Origin: Parietichytrium sp. I65-24A
Taxonomy: Eukaryota; Sar; Bigyra; Thraustochytrida; Thraustochytriidae
Length of the DNA stretch: 64,000 bases
Direction: 5' to 3'
Assembly (NCBI GenBank): GCA_012862575.1
Contig: BLSF01000001.1
Coordinates: 868,001 to 932,000, forward strand
The notes under the pieces were generated by a model. It worked only from the letters and a program-made list of their open reading frames with translations, was not told the DNA's origin and made no database searches. Of this stretch, positions 21,858 to 31,898 are shown in pieces. A program made the position numbers and the translations under genes. Within the stretch, counting starts at the first letter, position 1, and each line of letters begins with the position of its first letter.

Positions 21858-24161
21858 TCATGCGTCATCTTTCTTTGACTTGAAAAGAGACGAAAAGTAG
21901 GCGTTCGACTTCATCGTTGTAGGCGCAGGGGCGCCTTGATCGTCACTTTTACTCTCAACACGTTGCACCGTGCCAGTTGTGTGAGCGGGCTTGGACTTCT
22001 GTGATCCTTCATTGATGACGGCTAACTTATTCTTTCGCATCTTGACGGAACGAGGAACGAGGTCGATCTTGCTTTTGCGCGATTGCCCTGGTCCTGGAGC
22101 GATACCTCCTTTCTGGGTGGCCGCTGATTTGGGCGTTTCCGTGTAAGGGGTCTTCAGTGGGTGAACTTGCACTTTGATTTTGCTTTGCTCAGGATCGAAT
22201 GCGAAGTCTTGACCATCCAGCTCCAGAGCTTTCTGGGCGGCATCTGCGTCAGCAAAACGCACAATGGCGGAGGTCTTGTTTCGGGCGACTTTGACTGCAT
22301 CTAGCTTGCCACACTCTCGCAGTGCAACGAAAAAGGGCATCTCCCCGACGCAAATTTTCTCCTCAGAACAATGCGTCGGAGGCAATTTGCCGATATGAAC
22401 GCTTCGTGCCGCTCCTTCCAAATCGTTTGCCGGCTTGAGCAATTGTGTGCCATCTGGGCCGTCAGGTTTCGGGCGATTCCCACTCTTTGCAAAACGTGCA
22501 AGCTCTACAGCTCTCCCTAACAATAAGGTTCCATTCATGGATTTGAGAGCATGCTCTGCGAATTCCTTTGAGCTGAACTGGATCACAGCAGATCCTTTCG
22601 AGTTGCCCGACTTACCGAGCTTAAGCTTGACGCTTTTCACCTCCTGAGCACCTCCATCTTCAAAGTGCTTTCGTATATCCTCTTCCTTTGCGTCGTAAGC
22701 GAGATTAGTCACGAATATCTTTTGCTCCGAGGTAGCCTCGCGCGTTTCCGTCGCGGAGCTGTTGACTTTCTTGGAACCCGTGGAATCCGGCTCAACCTCC
22801 AGAACTGCATCTTCTGTAATATTGTCTTGCTGCACCTTTCGTTTCTTTTGGCTTGCGTTTCCGTCAGCCGTGGTTTCGCCCTTCCCAGCGCCATCTTTTG
22901 TGATCTTATCCGCCTTTCTCTTTGACTTTGAAGTTGGTTGCTGCCCCTTTAATTTGCTGTTTTTGGCACTTTTTCTAGGATCATTGGATTTACTTTCCTC
23001 CTCTGCGCTATGCAAAATCAAAAGTGTGCCAACTGACTTTTGAGCGCGCTCCAGGGACTCCAGATCCCCGTGCCTCGACTCGAACTCAAGCCATCTCGCC
23101 GCAAGCTTTCGCGAAGCTGATGCTTTGTATTGAGAGTCCCCGCTACGGAGCAGATGCATGGAGCGTTTAATACATTTCCGACACCTTTCCAGGTCATCAA
23201 CGTGCAGAAAGAATTGCACAGCTTGTTGATGCACCTGTAGGTTGTCGGGGAATTTTTCAGATAGGGTCTTCCAAAGTTCGGAGCAACGGTCCAATGTCGC
23301 TTCGTCAGACCTCGGGTTTGAAAACACCATCGAGTCTGTCAAGCAATCACAATAAGCTTTGACAATTTTAGCGTGTCCGCTTGCAGAATTTGCAGCCATC
23401 GTGTCCATCACCATAATTGCATAGTCAAACTGAGCTGTGAGCTGCTCGCGCATTTCGGTAAGCTCTTGTCCGTCAGATCCGCTTTTCAAAAGACATCGGC
23501 GATATAGATCGCAGGTTGCTAAAAGCACAGTGCTATAATCCTCCGAGGACGGAAACGCACTTTGTAGCGCTTGTTGTAGGGCGCTGCCTACCGTTTGCAC
23601 GAGATCAAAGAAACCGAGAACTCCTTGAGTACTTCGCTCCAAAGACTGAAAGTAGAGCCGCCACAAATTTGGGTCACTTGGGCAAATTGTAATTGCCTTG
23701 TACGATACGTGCGATGCAAGTTGATGATCCTTGGCCACATGCAGAGCAAAAAAAAAGTACAGTTCCCAAGCTTGGGCATCTGTGGGCCGGTCCTCTGTAC
23801 ATCTCCCGTGGAGTGTTTTTAGTAATCTGTTCGGCTGCAGAGTTGGCACCTTTCCAGCAAACTTCTTCAGCAGGGCTGGCGCTGCTCCGAGGTACACATT
23901 CCATGCGCTTTTAAGCCGATCCTTGCTTCCGCTCTCTTTGTGCAAGAGCACCTGGCTCTCGTACTTTTGCAGCTCCTCAACCAGCCCTTCAGCTCCGGCT
24001 GACTTGAGCGCTGCCGCGATCTCTTCCCAGCTCGACTCCGATGGCGCCAAGGCCAATGAATCCCCGCCCTCTGCGCCGCCACTGCCTCCGCTGCTGCTAG
24101 AACTGCTGCTGCTCGTGCTGCTCGTGCTGCTCGCGCTCGCTTCCGAGTCGCGACGCTGCAT
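21858..24161 (-). CDS. SART3: SART3/Prp24-like U4/U6 snRNP recycling factor
   Basis: This is a 767-residue protein. The first ~45 residues are a Ser-rich low-complexity region. Residues 60-350 are helical with HAT-repeat-like aromatic pairs (LWRLYFQSLE, ARWLEFES). A lysine-rich nuclear-localisation stretch covers about 375-440. RRM1 (about 480-555) opens with KIFVTNLAYD and contains SKGSAVIQF. RRM2 (about 585-665) opens with SVHIGKLPP. The C-terminus has SNAYFSSLF, matching the SNxxFxxxF LSm-ring interaction motif that ends Prp24 and SART3. That order (HAT, NLS, RRMs, LSm tail) is the SART3 layout. The family anneals U4 and U6 snRNAs to rebuild the di-snRNP. The ATG at 24161 is used; the frame extends nine codons upstream from a GTG. 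Confidence 0.78.
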   Translation of the reverse strand: MQRRDSEASASSTSSTSSSSSSSSGGSGGAEGGDSLALAPSESSWEEIAAALKSAGAEGLVEELQKYESQVLLHKESGSKDRLKSAWNVYLGAAPALLKKFAGKVPTLQPNRLLKTLHGRCTEDRPTDAQAWELYFFFALHVAKDHQLASHVSYKAITICPSDPNLWRLYFQSLERSTQGVLGFFDLVQTVGSALQQALQSAFPSSEDYSTVLLATCDLYRRCLLKSGSDGQELTEMREQLTAQFDYAIMVMDTMAANSASGHAKIVKAYCDCLTDSMVFSNPRSDEATLDRCSELWKTLSEKFPDNLQVHQQAVQFFLHVDDLERCRKCIKRSMHLLRSGDSQYKASASRKLAARWLEFESRHGDLESLERAQKSVGTLLILHSAEEESKSNDPRKSAKNSKLKGQQPTSKSKRKADKITKDGAGKGETTADGNASQKKRKVQQDNITEDAVLEVEPDSTGSKKVNSSATETREATSEQKIFVTNLAYDAKEEDIRKHFEDGGAQEVKSVKLKLGKSGNSKGSAVIQFSSKEFAEHALKSMNGTLLLGRAVELARFAKSGNRPKPDGPDGTQLLKPANDLEGAARSVHIGKLPPTHCSEEKICVGEMPFFVALRECGKLDAVKVARNKTSAIVRFADADAAQKALELDGQDFAFDPEQSKIKVQVHPLKTPYTETPKSAATQKGGIAPGPGQSRKSKIDLVPRSVKMRKNKLAVINEGSQKSKPAHTTGTVQRVESKSDDQGAPAPTTMKSNAYFSSLFKSKKDDA

Positions 24162-24642
24162 TCTCAAACACTGGCCAGCTCTCTCCACAGCTTTGTCTCC
24201 TTTCGCGATGCACTTTGAGCAAGCCCGGCGCAGAAGAAAGCGTGCGTTTTGGCGTACGCGAAATAGGCCTTTACCACCTGCGAGTACGCGTACGAGTACC
24301 CTCTGTCGCGTGAATCGCAGAATGCCTGCGTGCCAACTCCTCTCTTAGTTCCAAATTGTAAGAGCTATCGACCATGATGAGTTATGTTTTTTTCACTCAT
24401 AGATAACATAGATAGATGGAAAATAGAAAATAGAAAAGAGGTACTAGTAGGAGAAACGAGTCTGGTTCTCGTGGAGATGGCGAAAATGGCGAATGCGAAT
24501 GTGAATGTGAATGCGACCAAGATGGAGCAGATGGCGATTTGAAGAAGAGAATGAGATAAAACAATAGAGACACAGTGTTTTAGAAAAAGCACGGTTGCGA
24601 GCACCGGCGAATAGGTTTAGGGAGGACGTGAAGTGAGGATGA
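24162..24642. other. Spacer between SART3-like gene and membrane/CRAL-TRIO-like gene
   Basis: Nothing beyond short simple sequence (GAATGTGAATGCGAATG type, about 24484-24515) is seen. It must hold the promoter of the SART3-like gene and the 3' end of the next one. Confidence 0.4.
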
Positions 24643-27543
24643 TCACACGTCGATGACTGAAGACATTGCCTCAGTGCCAATTGAAGACTCGACGAGGTAT
24701 TTGTGAATGGTAGCGCGCGGACGTTGAGAGGTCTTTCGGGGTTCCTGATCGCGAATCTCGACTCTCTCGGTACGCTCTCCGCGGTCGGAAGTTTTGAGAC
24801 GGCCATTAATGACTTGAGAAAACGTAGGGGATGCTCTGCAGAGTTTCAGATTTCGTACGGATCCACCAAAAATTGTGCTCCAAGCATTAGATTGAAAGGT
24901 GGCTTGCGAGAACATCTCAATAAGCACACTGGCGTCGACAAACTTCTTCAGCTGTGCGAGTCCCAATGGCTGATGGACCGGGATGGAAACGTATGTGCTT
25001 CGAAAAGAGGTTCTCCAGCCTGCACGTTGGGTATGAGAAGATATCCCTTTCATCAACGACGGCGCAAAACCATACAGCAGTAAATGGTCCTCGACGAATG
25101 TTCCCGGGTATCCGTCGTCAACTTCCTCCCACAGCGAAAAGAACGAGGTGTTATGGGACAAGTACGCCTGCCATGGAGTGTCCACGTACGTGACGAGTAT
25201 AACACGGAAAAGTTTCTTATGTTTCCGAGAGAGCGCATCTAGCACCAGGGAAAGAAACTCGTACATGGCGATAAGCGCCTTGCGGACCTTGCCACGGTCG
25301 CGGGCCATGAAGGCTGCAAGCTTGTCACGGCTTATCTTGTCCGGAGCAAGAGTTGCTGCCACCACGAGTCCCCTGGCCAGATCCACAGCTAGGACGGGAT
25401 CTATTGGTAGCATTTCCCGAAGGTTGGCAAAGTCCTTCAGTCTATCCAGAGAAAGATTTTTCTCCAAAATGTCTGTAGCCAAGGCTTTCATGATACTTTG
25501 CTCACGACAGCATATATTTGTCAGGAGTTTCAAAGCTCCTTTTTTAATTTCAAGGTCGTTGCCATGCATGAGGCGGAGGAGATTGATAGAACCCGAAAGA
25601 TGGTTGGGAAGGTTTCTGAGCCCTGCTTTGTTCAAATGCAGGAGGTGCAACATCTGTAAGGTGCACTGTAAATGGGTGTGCTCCTTTTCATGGGTCTCCT
25701 TCTCGTCTTCCCGAAGCATTTCTGCTGCTCCATATCGCAACGAATCCTTAGCCAACTTCTCCTCAAGCCTGGAGCAAAGGTCTGCGTACGCGCAATTCTT
25801 CAATTTGTGACGGCAATAGCCATCTAACTGCTTAAGGTAATTCCAAAGAGCCACTGATCGCAATACGTCGACTGCCGCAACGCCAACAAAGGAAAAGGTG
25901 ATGAATGCGCTTGTCCGAAGAGATTTGACTAGAGTTTCAGAAGGCATCGCACAAAGTTTCCAGGGGTCGTCGTTCGGTTGATCAGGTTCCGCCGCAGTAC
26001 TGAGTATTGAGTCAGGAATTCTTGAACTTGAGATAAACGCACTCAATTCATCCACAGTCTGGGCAGAGAAAAGATGTCGACTGGCCTGTCTGATAAGCTT
26101 TTTGGAGAGCAGCTCGAAACCATCAGGATTCGGCTTCCAGAGCACCACCTTGACGTTGAACGGGAAATGAAGGAAAAGCTGAACCATCTCTATGAACCTG
26201 AAAATATGAATGCCGATGTTGTTCGTGCAGGTGCCATCAATCAGAATCACGAGGTCGTAGAGAAGCTTGTCTTGGCGAGCCAAGAATTCCACCATCAGTA
26301 GAACTCTCTCCAGCATAAAATGGACGGTTGCCTGAACCTTTGCGTCAAACACACTGGACTTGTCACCGTCCTCAGAATTCTGCGTTGTGAAGCTCTTAAG
26401 GTAGCAATAGTGAATGAGGCACGCCTTTTCAGAGTCGAGAATTGGATCCGGAGAGATCCCGAGCAACTCGCTGGTAGTACTCCATCCTGGCAGATTAGTT
26501 ACCTTGGCTCCATTGAATAAAAGGTCGTTGCGCACCGCAGCGTGGCCACCCTCCTTTCTCTGTCTCGACCACTCCCTAAACTTTGCCAAAGTATACACTG
26601 GGTTGTTTTGATATCTTCTCAGAAACCCTAGTATTCTTAAATCCGTGAACTGGACGGCATCCTCAAAGTCGATGCAGGTGAGTAGGATGTTTCGAATCTT
26701 GGTCACAAGATAGACGGCACCATGGTCCACCGTCCCGTGCTTAAGGTTGTCAAGTTCGCTGATCGCGTTTCTCTGCGAAATCGCGAAGTCGTGCTCCTCC
26801 CTCTTCAAATAGGTCTCGAGATATTTTGCGCTTCTCGTAAACGAATGCTTAAAGGAGAATGCAAAGGTGCACATGGCGAGCTGCAAAATATTGAACTTCA
26901 ACTCAGCGCTCAAGCACGTGAACATGGACGTATTTTGCACGGTTTCTAGTACGCAGTTCCAGTCTTCAATCGTTTTGAAGTGCAGTGTAAAGAACACTCG
27001 ATAAGCGCACAATGTGTTGGAGATCAGCTCCAACCACGCTGCTTTCCGTATTGTGACCGCCATGTTTCGCTTAATAGTCAAGAGCGCGCGTCGAAAAGCT
27101 CGGCTGCTCACTTTAGACTCACCGTCGCCGTCTCCTGGCATTGCGTATTTACTTTTCTCGTTCATATTCTCGAGCCAAGACTGCCTCGCCTCAAGCGCTC
27201 GAATCTGCACCCCGCTGGTTCGAAGTTCTTGAAAGCGCATGATCTGCTCCACCAGTCGATAGAGATACTGTGCGGTGGCCAACCATACTAAGAGGGTCCA
27301 AAATATTTGCAAAAACGTTTGCGAGAAGGTGGACGCTTCTCCGAAAGAGAAGTTAATAACATTGACGAGTTCTATCACTCGCAGGGCCACTTCGAAGCCA
27401 ATCAGAGGGAATGTTCTCTGTACCGATTCCCCGACCGCTTCATCTTCGTGCGCGCTGAGTCTGCGTACGTTCAGATACCGCAACTTGGTCGAAGAATTGT
27501 CGCGGCCCTCCACCACGAAGCGTTTCCGAGCACTGGAGAGCAT
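24643..27543 (-). CDS. Large membrane-associated protein with CRAL-TRIO-like segment
   Basis: This is a 966-residue protein I do not recognise as a whole. The N-terminal 120 residues hold hydrophobic helices (FLQIFWTLLVWLATAQYLY is a clear membrane-span candidate). Around 424-520 a pattern LYDLVILIDGT ... VQLFLHFPFNVKVVLWKPN ... FELLSKKL resembles the sheet-helix core of CRAL-TRIO (Sec14-like) lipid-binding domains. Another hydrophobic helix (AFITFSFVGVAAVDVL) follows. Residues about 630-780 look like armadillo-type helical repeats (LLHLNKAGLRNL, GALKLLTNICC). The CRAL-TRIO and ARM readings are inference. The start is the ATG at 27543; the frame extends eight codons upstream from a GTG. There is no intron. 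Confidence 0.6.
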   Translation of the reverse strand: MLSSARKRFVVEGRDNSSTKLRYLNVRRLSAHEDEAVGESVQRTFPLIGFEVALRVIELVNVINFSFGEASTFSQTFLQIFWTLLVWLATAQYLYRLVEQIMRFQELRTSGVQIRALEARQSWLENMNEKSKYAMPGDGDGESKVSSRAFRRALLTIKRNMAVTIRKAAWLELISNTLCAYRVFFTLHFKTIEDWNCVLETVQNTSMFTCLSAELKFNILQLAMCTFAFSFKHSFTRSAKYLETYLKREEHDFAISQRNAISELDNLKHGTVDHGAVYLVTKIRNILLTCIDFEDAVQFTDLRILGFLRRYQNNPVYTLAKFREWSRQRKEGGHAAVRNDLLFNGAKVTNLPGWSTTSELLGISPDPILDSEKACLIHYCYLKSFTTQNSEDGDKSSVFDAKVQATVHFMLERVLLMVEFLARQDKLLYDLVILIDGTCTNNIGIHIFRFIEMVQLFLHFPFNVKVVLWKPNPDGFELLSKKLIRQASRHLFSAQTVDELSAFISSSRIPDSILSTAAEPDQPNDDPWKLCAMPSETLVKSLRTSAFITFSFVGVAAVDVLRSVALWNYLKQLDGYCRHKLKNCAYADLCSRLEEKLAKDSLRYGAAEMLREDEKETHEKEHTHLQCTLQMLHLLHLNKAGLRNLPNHLSGSINLLRLMHGNDLEIKKGALKLLTNICCREQSIMKALATDILEKNLSLDRLKDFANLREMLPIDPVLAVDLARGLVVAATLAPDKISRDKLAAFMARDRGKVRKALIAMYEFLSLVLDALSRKHKKLFRVILVTYVDTPWQAYLSHNTSFFSLWEEVDDGYPGTFVEDHLLLYGFAPSLMKGISSHTQRAGWRTSFRSTYVSIPVHQPLGLAQLKKFVDASVLIEMFSQATFQSNAWSTIFGGSVRNLKLCRASPTFSQVINGRLKTSDRGERTERVEIRDQEPRKTSQRPRATIHKYLVESSIGTEAMSSVIDV

Positions 27544-28810
27544 CCGGGCATGGGTGTGCGTGGGCACTAAGCGCGCGTGCGCGGTACTGACACCTGCTTC
27601 TTGCAGCTAGCGCGGTGGCCGCCAAAAGCCTCCTGCGCTGCCTCCTGTCTCCCCTGTCCAACCTTTCAAATTCTGCTTTCCGCCTTTCCGTCTTTCCGTC
27701 CCGCCTCCTCACCTCTCCAAGCAAAGCCTTTCACCACCGCTGGCGCATCGACGGCCGGACCTGGCCGGACCTCGCGTTGAACTAAACTGAACAGACAGGC
27801 ATACAAACAGTAACAAGCAATGACATAAATTTGCCGGCTTGAGCTCCCTCTCTTTCTCTCTCCCTCCCTCTCTTTTCTATATCTCTCACTCTCTCTCTAC
27901 TTGTCTATCTATCTATCTATATCCCTCGCTCAGCTTGCCGCCGAGTTTCAAGGCTTTCAATTGTACGTAGTACACGTTTGCAACTTTTTCGCAATCGGTC
28001 AGTCAATCAATTCTCCACAATCAATCGATCAGTCAAGATCATGATCATCGTGGTCATCGTGTTTCATGAACCTCTGAGACAAGTTTCATCAACGGCTACT
28101 ATTACTCAAGACTTGCAATTGCGTGGTAAGTAAACCTGCTTAGCGGCTGTGTGACTCGACAAAACAGTAGCAGTGGAGGATGCACGTTAAAAGGAATCTC
28201 TCCAAGTCTGAGTCTGGCTACGTCTGACATTGAGTTTGGCATTGAGTCTGAGCCTAAGTCTTGCCACAGTGGAAGTCTTTCTGTCATGAATCCCTGCCTC
28301 CCTCCCTGCCTCCCTCCTCGCCTCCTCCAAGTTGAAGCGAAGTCCGAATGATTTTGATCCACTCACTGTGAATCTCCCGCAGACAACCTCTTCATCTCCA
28401 ATCTTCCCATCTTTCCAGCTATCCATCTTCCCATGCTTTTCCCAGAACAGCAACAGTGAGGCAAAGCGGTGGCGAAATGCTTTGGCAACATGTGTGTTCG
28501 CATTCAGAAAGATAAAAAAAATTCGGTATATAGTTGTGCTTCGATCGAGAGTTTTGCGCCGGAGCCCAGCGGAGTTGTAGTCCAGTGCCCTAGCACGCAT
28601 TTTATCCTTCAGTACCGGAAGTTTGATGATTTTGGAAAAAGGTATAAACCGGAGGTCGTGTTGCTGGGTCGGGTTTGGCTTGCCAGGGAGGTGGAGGCCA
28701 AGCCAAAACTTCTAAAACCGGGGTCTTTGGTGAGCGAGCGCGAGTGCTCGGAGGTCTGAGTGGGGAGGGAAGGTTCCTTGTGAGGGAGCAAGGTCCGTAT
28801 CCGTTGAAGA
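27544..28810. other. Intergenic region with CT-rich tract and G4-type motif
   Basis: No gene is supported. A CT/CTAT-rich tract runs 27847-27938 (purine on the strand of the upstream minus-strand gene). On the minus strand, 28292-28314 has four GGG runs with 5-, 1- and 5-base loops, fitting a G-quadruplex motif. Short open frames near 28470-28760 lack ATG starts and recognisable content. Confidence 0.45.
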
Positions 28811-28954
28811 ATGCCAAAGACATGCACGTGCAAGCGTGCAGCGTGCGCTGAACACCCGGAAGAGTGTTCCCGGCCCTGCCCAACCTGCAAGCCAGACGTG
28901 AACCCACGTGGGGGAAGACCAAAGAAGACCCCTTTCTCTGGCCACTGGATATAG
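28811..28954 (+). CDS. Short Cys-rich/AT-hook-like open frame, possibly part of the next gene
   Basis: The frame encodes 47 residues from an ATG: MPKTCTCKRAACAEHPEECS, then a CPTC pair, then an AT-hook-like RGGRPKK. Cysteines at 5, 7, 12, 19, 23 and 26 and His at 15 suggest a small metal-binding fold. It ends at a TAG 55 bases before the next gene's ATG, in a different frame. A base reads as N at 28979. It could be an exon or the N-terminus of the downstream gene separated by an intron or a sequence error, or it may be a chance frame. Confidence 0.3.
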   Translation: MPKTCTCKRAACAEHPEECSRPCPTCKPDVNPRGGRPKKTPFSGHWI

Positions 28955-29009
28955 AGTTGGAGCTTTGGGAGTTTTCTGNCAGGCATGGGTGCTCGAGAAG
29001 CTGTGTTTG

Positions 29010-29699
29010 ATGCCAGAAAATGCGTTCAGGTGCGACATACCAACTGAATCTGAGGTCAAGGCTGTTGTCGACAGGTTGATACAATATCGCGCACGGTGCA
29101 AATCGAAAAATGAAGAGCCGCAGTTTGTTGATTTTATCATGGGTGCTGTACGTGGAGGTAGTGGCGGTGGTCCCGTATCTCAGCTGCCCCCTGAGGTTGA
29201 AACCTTTATTCAGAATTCGCTCAGTCGGAGCTTCACCATTTCTCCTTCAGACTGCTATCGGGACGCGTTGGTGGCCTTGCCGGACCACAATACCTGGCTC
29301 TCTGAACCGGCGAACAAAGTTCGGTTTGTAAGGCGCGTGGGAAACGTTCGAGCGCTCAGAAATAGGCAGCACCATCCTCAACCTCAAGCACAGCAATCGC
29401 AGTCAAGCTCATCAAGCTCAAGCTTGTCAAACGTGTCACCTTCTGCTGCCACGCAGACTGCCTCTACTGGTGGAAGGTCTGGACGGCTTGGAATTCATGC
29501 GGAGTTGGAGGCGTTCATTCACAACAGTCTGGAGACGGATCCAAACCTCGCGCCGACAATCTTGCTCAACCGTGCGAGAGAGGCCTTTCACGAGCAAGAT
29601 TGGCTCTCGGACGATGCGTCATGCAAGAGATTCAAGACGCGTGTCAACAATGTCAAGCACATGCTCAAAAAGAGATTGGGGGCGACACAAATCAATTAA
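29010..29699 (+). CDS. Unrecognised protein with a duplicated ~60-residue domain
   Basis: From the ATG at 29010 the protein is 229 residues. Two copies of one helical domain lie at about 59-119 and 161-222. Both share the pattern E-x-E-x-F-I-x-N-S-L, then a proline, then W-L-S, then R-F-x-x-R-V-x-N-V and a basic end (VRFVRRVGNV and KRFKTRVNNV). A Q/S-rich linker (SQSSSSSSS region) separates them. The paired basic helices suggest a nucleic-acid or protein-binding role, but I do not recognise the domain. The frame is open back to about 28908 through an unresolved base (N) at 28979, so the true start is uncertain and may include the Cys-rich frame at 28811. Codon use is like that of the neighbours. 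Confidence 0.55.
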   Translation: MPENAFRCDIPTESEVKAVVDRLIQYRARCKSKNEEPQFVDFIMGAVRGGSGGGPVSQLPPEVETFIQNSLSRSFTISPSDCYRDALVALPDHNTWLSEPANKVRFVRRVGNVRALRNRQHHPQPQAQQSQSSSSSSSLSNVSPSAATQTASTGGRSGRLGIHAELEAFIHNSLETDPNLAPTILLNRAREAFHEQDWLSDDASCKRFKTRVNNVKHMLKKRLGATQIN

Positions 29700-31259
29700 A
29701 AGCTAACTAAAACCAACCTCAAGAACCAAATTTATCAACAACGTTGTTCACTTTTCCATAATTCGGGAAGGTCTTAGTCAACTCCTACTTACTTAGGCTA
29801 AACTTGCTGGACAAGTACAACTTGCGAAGCTCGATTTCTCTCGAACCAAGAAGAGTTATGAAATATCAAAGGCATCGATGGATTCCTTTTATCAAGATCT
29901 ACTCAACAATATCATTTAAAAATCATAACTCGCAATGCCTCCTCTTTAATTAAATTTCGGCCAAGCCACAATTTGATCGAGCCGTTGGTACTGAAGCGTA
30001 TAATGCGTGCTAGGTCTGGCGCAAGTGCACTGGAACTGCAAACTATTCAACGGTAACGCTCCGCTATTGGCGCATGAAATTGCCAAGAACTTCAAGAGGC
30101 TGCGTTCGTCTCTCGTGATCAGCGACCTAGACGTTCGAGCGATATCGAGCGGGGCACTGGCTGAAATCCTATCTACTCACAAGAACCGCCTGCATCTCGG
30201 CTTTCGGGCGTCACATTCGCAGAGAACTGCATTCGGAGTCGGGCAAATTAGTTTCCTTGCCAGAGACGTCTCGTGCACAGCCGATGAGTTCCAAAGATGG
30301 CCTGTCATTGCTTCGATTGGTCAAACTTTTCTCGTTTTTCGTGACGTGGAGTCAAGTATTCCACATTTCCTCCGCGTTTGCGGCTGGCGACGCCGAGGTG
30401 TGCCTAGCCTCAGTCAGGCTCTTGCTTGCTTGCCTCTTCATCTTCCAACGGTCAGGTGGAGCTGCGTCAGCAACGGGTACTCACCGTTATCAGTACTAGC
30501 ACTGACTGCCAATCAGGGAACTCAGTATCAGCCAACGCCAGGATTTGACTTGGCGCTGCTTTCGGCGTTTGCCGTGCTTTACCGTCTTCGGTACGCCAAT
30601 GCCGCAATCAGACACTGTATTTTCCAAGTTCTGAATTCTGAAATGCTGAATTCTGAAAACCGGAACAGGTTTCAGCTCATTCAATCGATTCAACATTCAC
30701 AGTCAATCAATTGAAATAAATGTTCAACGTAAAGAAACCAAACGTACCTGAACATGAAGAGGAAGTTTGTGTTTTGTGTCTGAGTCAGACACCATAATAT
30801 TGAGAACAGAGACCATGGAACACCAAAGCACTTCACCTCACTGCACTGCAAGCCGCGTTGGCGCACTGTTTTGGCCTTGACCATCATTCGCTGTCGGCAG
30901 AGGAATTCGCAGTCAACACGAACCACACTTTACATATCTTTACATTCTTTACATCGGGAAGCAGAATTCAGAGCCAGAATTTTACTCAGGGTTTCAGAAA
31001 TTCAGAATTCAGAATGGCTTACTATAGTAAAGCGTAGCCACACAGTCCGAAGACGACTCTTGAAATCCAGTAGTTATTGGCCTAGCACCACCGTCCTCGC
31101 GGACTGAGCATGATTGCGCGTGCTTCCTGCGACGCCCAGCAACGCCTCCTACGTCCGCATTGAAGAACGTGCGTATTCTCCGCAGCTGATTGGACCTCTT
31201 TGCAGTTCTGGCGCCCACTCGTGGAGACGGTTTCGTGCAAGCCATCAAGGGTCTCGGAA
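29700..31259. other. Intergenic region, AT-richer
   Basis: No convincing gene is seen. Two islands of CAGAATTC-type repeat lie at 30628-30658 and 30961-31015. An open frame at 30007-30714 lacks an ATG start and recognisable content. A TTTGCAG acceptor-like sequence near 31205 precedes the small membrane-protein frame. Confidence 0.45.
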
Positions 31260-31559
31260 ATGGTCAAAGAGATGGAAGACACTTTCTTCGGTGGTCGAGT
31301 ACTTTTGGCGTTTGTGCTTTCGGGGCTTTTCGTGTGGGCTGCTGTATGGACGCAGTTGCAAGGGCGCAGGGACAAGGCCGAGGCCTGCTGGCGAAGGTCC
31401 CGAGGTCGCAAGGCGGAGGGCGACGTGGAGGAGCAGCAACAAAGTGGAACTGCAAGGTTGTTTTTTAGCACTCCTGGCCGCGACGAGGAAGCTACAGCAA
31501 TGCTTGGATTCGATCATCCGGACGAGCTGGGAAGCGACGGTGCTGAATTCGCACTTTGA
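31260..31559 (+). CDS. Small single-pass membrane protein candidate
   Basis: The 99-residue frame starts with ATG at 31260 (an alternative in-frame ATG at 31272 has a better context, GAGATGG). A hydrophobic helix, VLLAFVLSGLFVWAAVW, covers about residues 13-31. A strongly basic stretch (RRDKAEACWRRSRGRK) and an acidic C-terminus follow. The basic flank on one side of the helix predicts the C-terminus inside. Coding-strand third positions are GC-rich as in the neighbouring genes. No homologue is recognised. A longer overlapping frame on the same strand is less protein-like. Confidence 0.45.
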   Translation: MVKEMEDTFFGGRVLLAFVLSGLFVWAAVWTQLQGRRDKAEACWRRSRGRKAEGDVEEQQQSGTARLFFSTPGRDEEATAMLGFDHPDELGSDGAEFAL

Positions 31560-31898
31560 GCGAGGAACAGGTCCAGTCAAGCCTGGCTGGTGGTCTGGAA
31601 TAGATCGGCGGTTGACGGGCCGCGCGAAGGAAAGGATTTCTGGTTTTGATAGAAATATTGTTCAGGTTACAACAACAACAACAACAACAGGGAAAGAATA
31701 CGCTATGTCCGAATCCAAATGGCGCAACCAGCGACCCGACGAGTAGAGTGTCAGCGAGTTGACGGAAAGAACTGGTTGCTTGCGCTCAAGAGCACCTCTG
31801 AAGGCACTACATGCGCTCGCTTTGTGGCTACTAAAATAAAGTGACGTTTTGGTGGCCACGCGCTGAATATGGCGCGTGAAGAGAGGATATCGAGCAGC
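31560..31898. other. Spacer with ACA microsatellite
   Basis: A run of ACA repeats occupies 31668-31690. Nothing else is recognised; this is the 3' flank of the kinase gene. Confidence 0.45.

Noticed and set aside
28811-29699. Duplicated-domain gene as a transposase remnant
   Set aside because: The AT-hook-like and Cys-rich parts are suggestive, but no catalytic triad, terminal inverted repeats or target duplications were seen.
30007-30714. Open frame of 235 codons on the plus strand
   Set aside because: It starts without ATG, has no recognisable domain and runs into a CAGAATTC repeat at its end.
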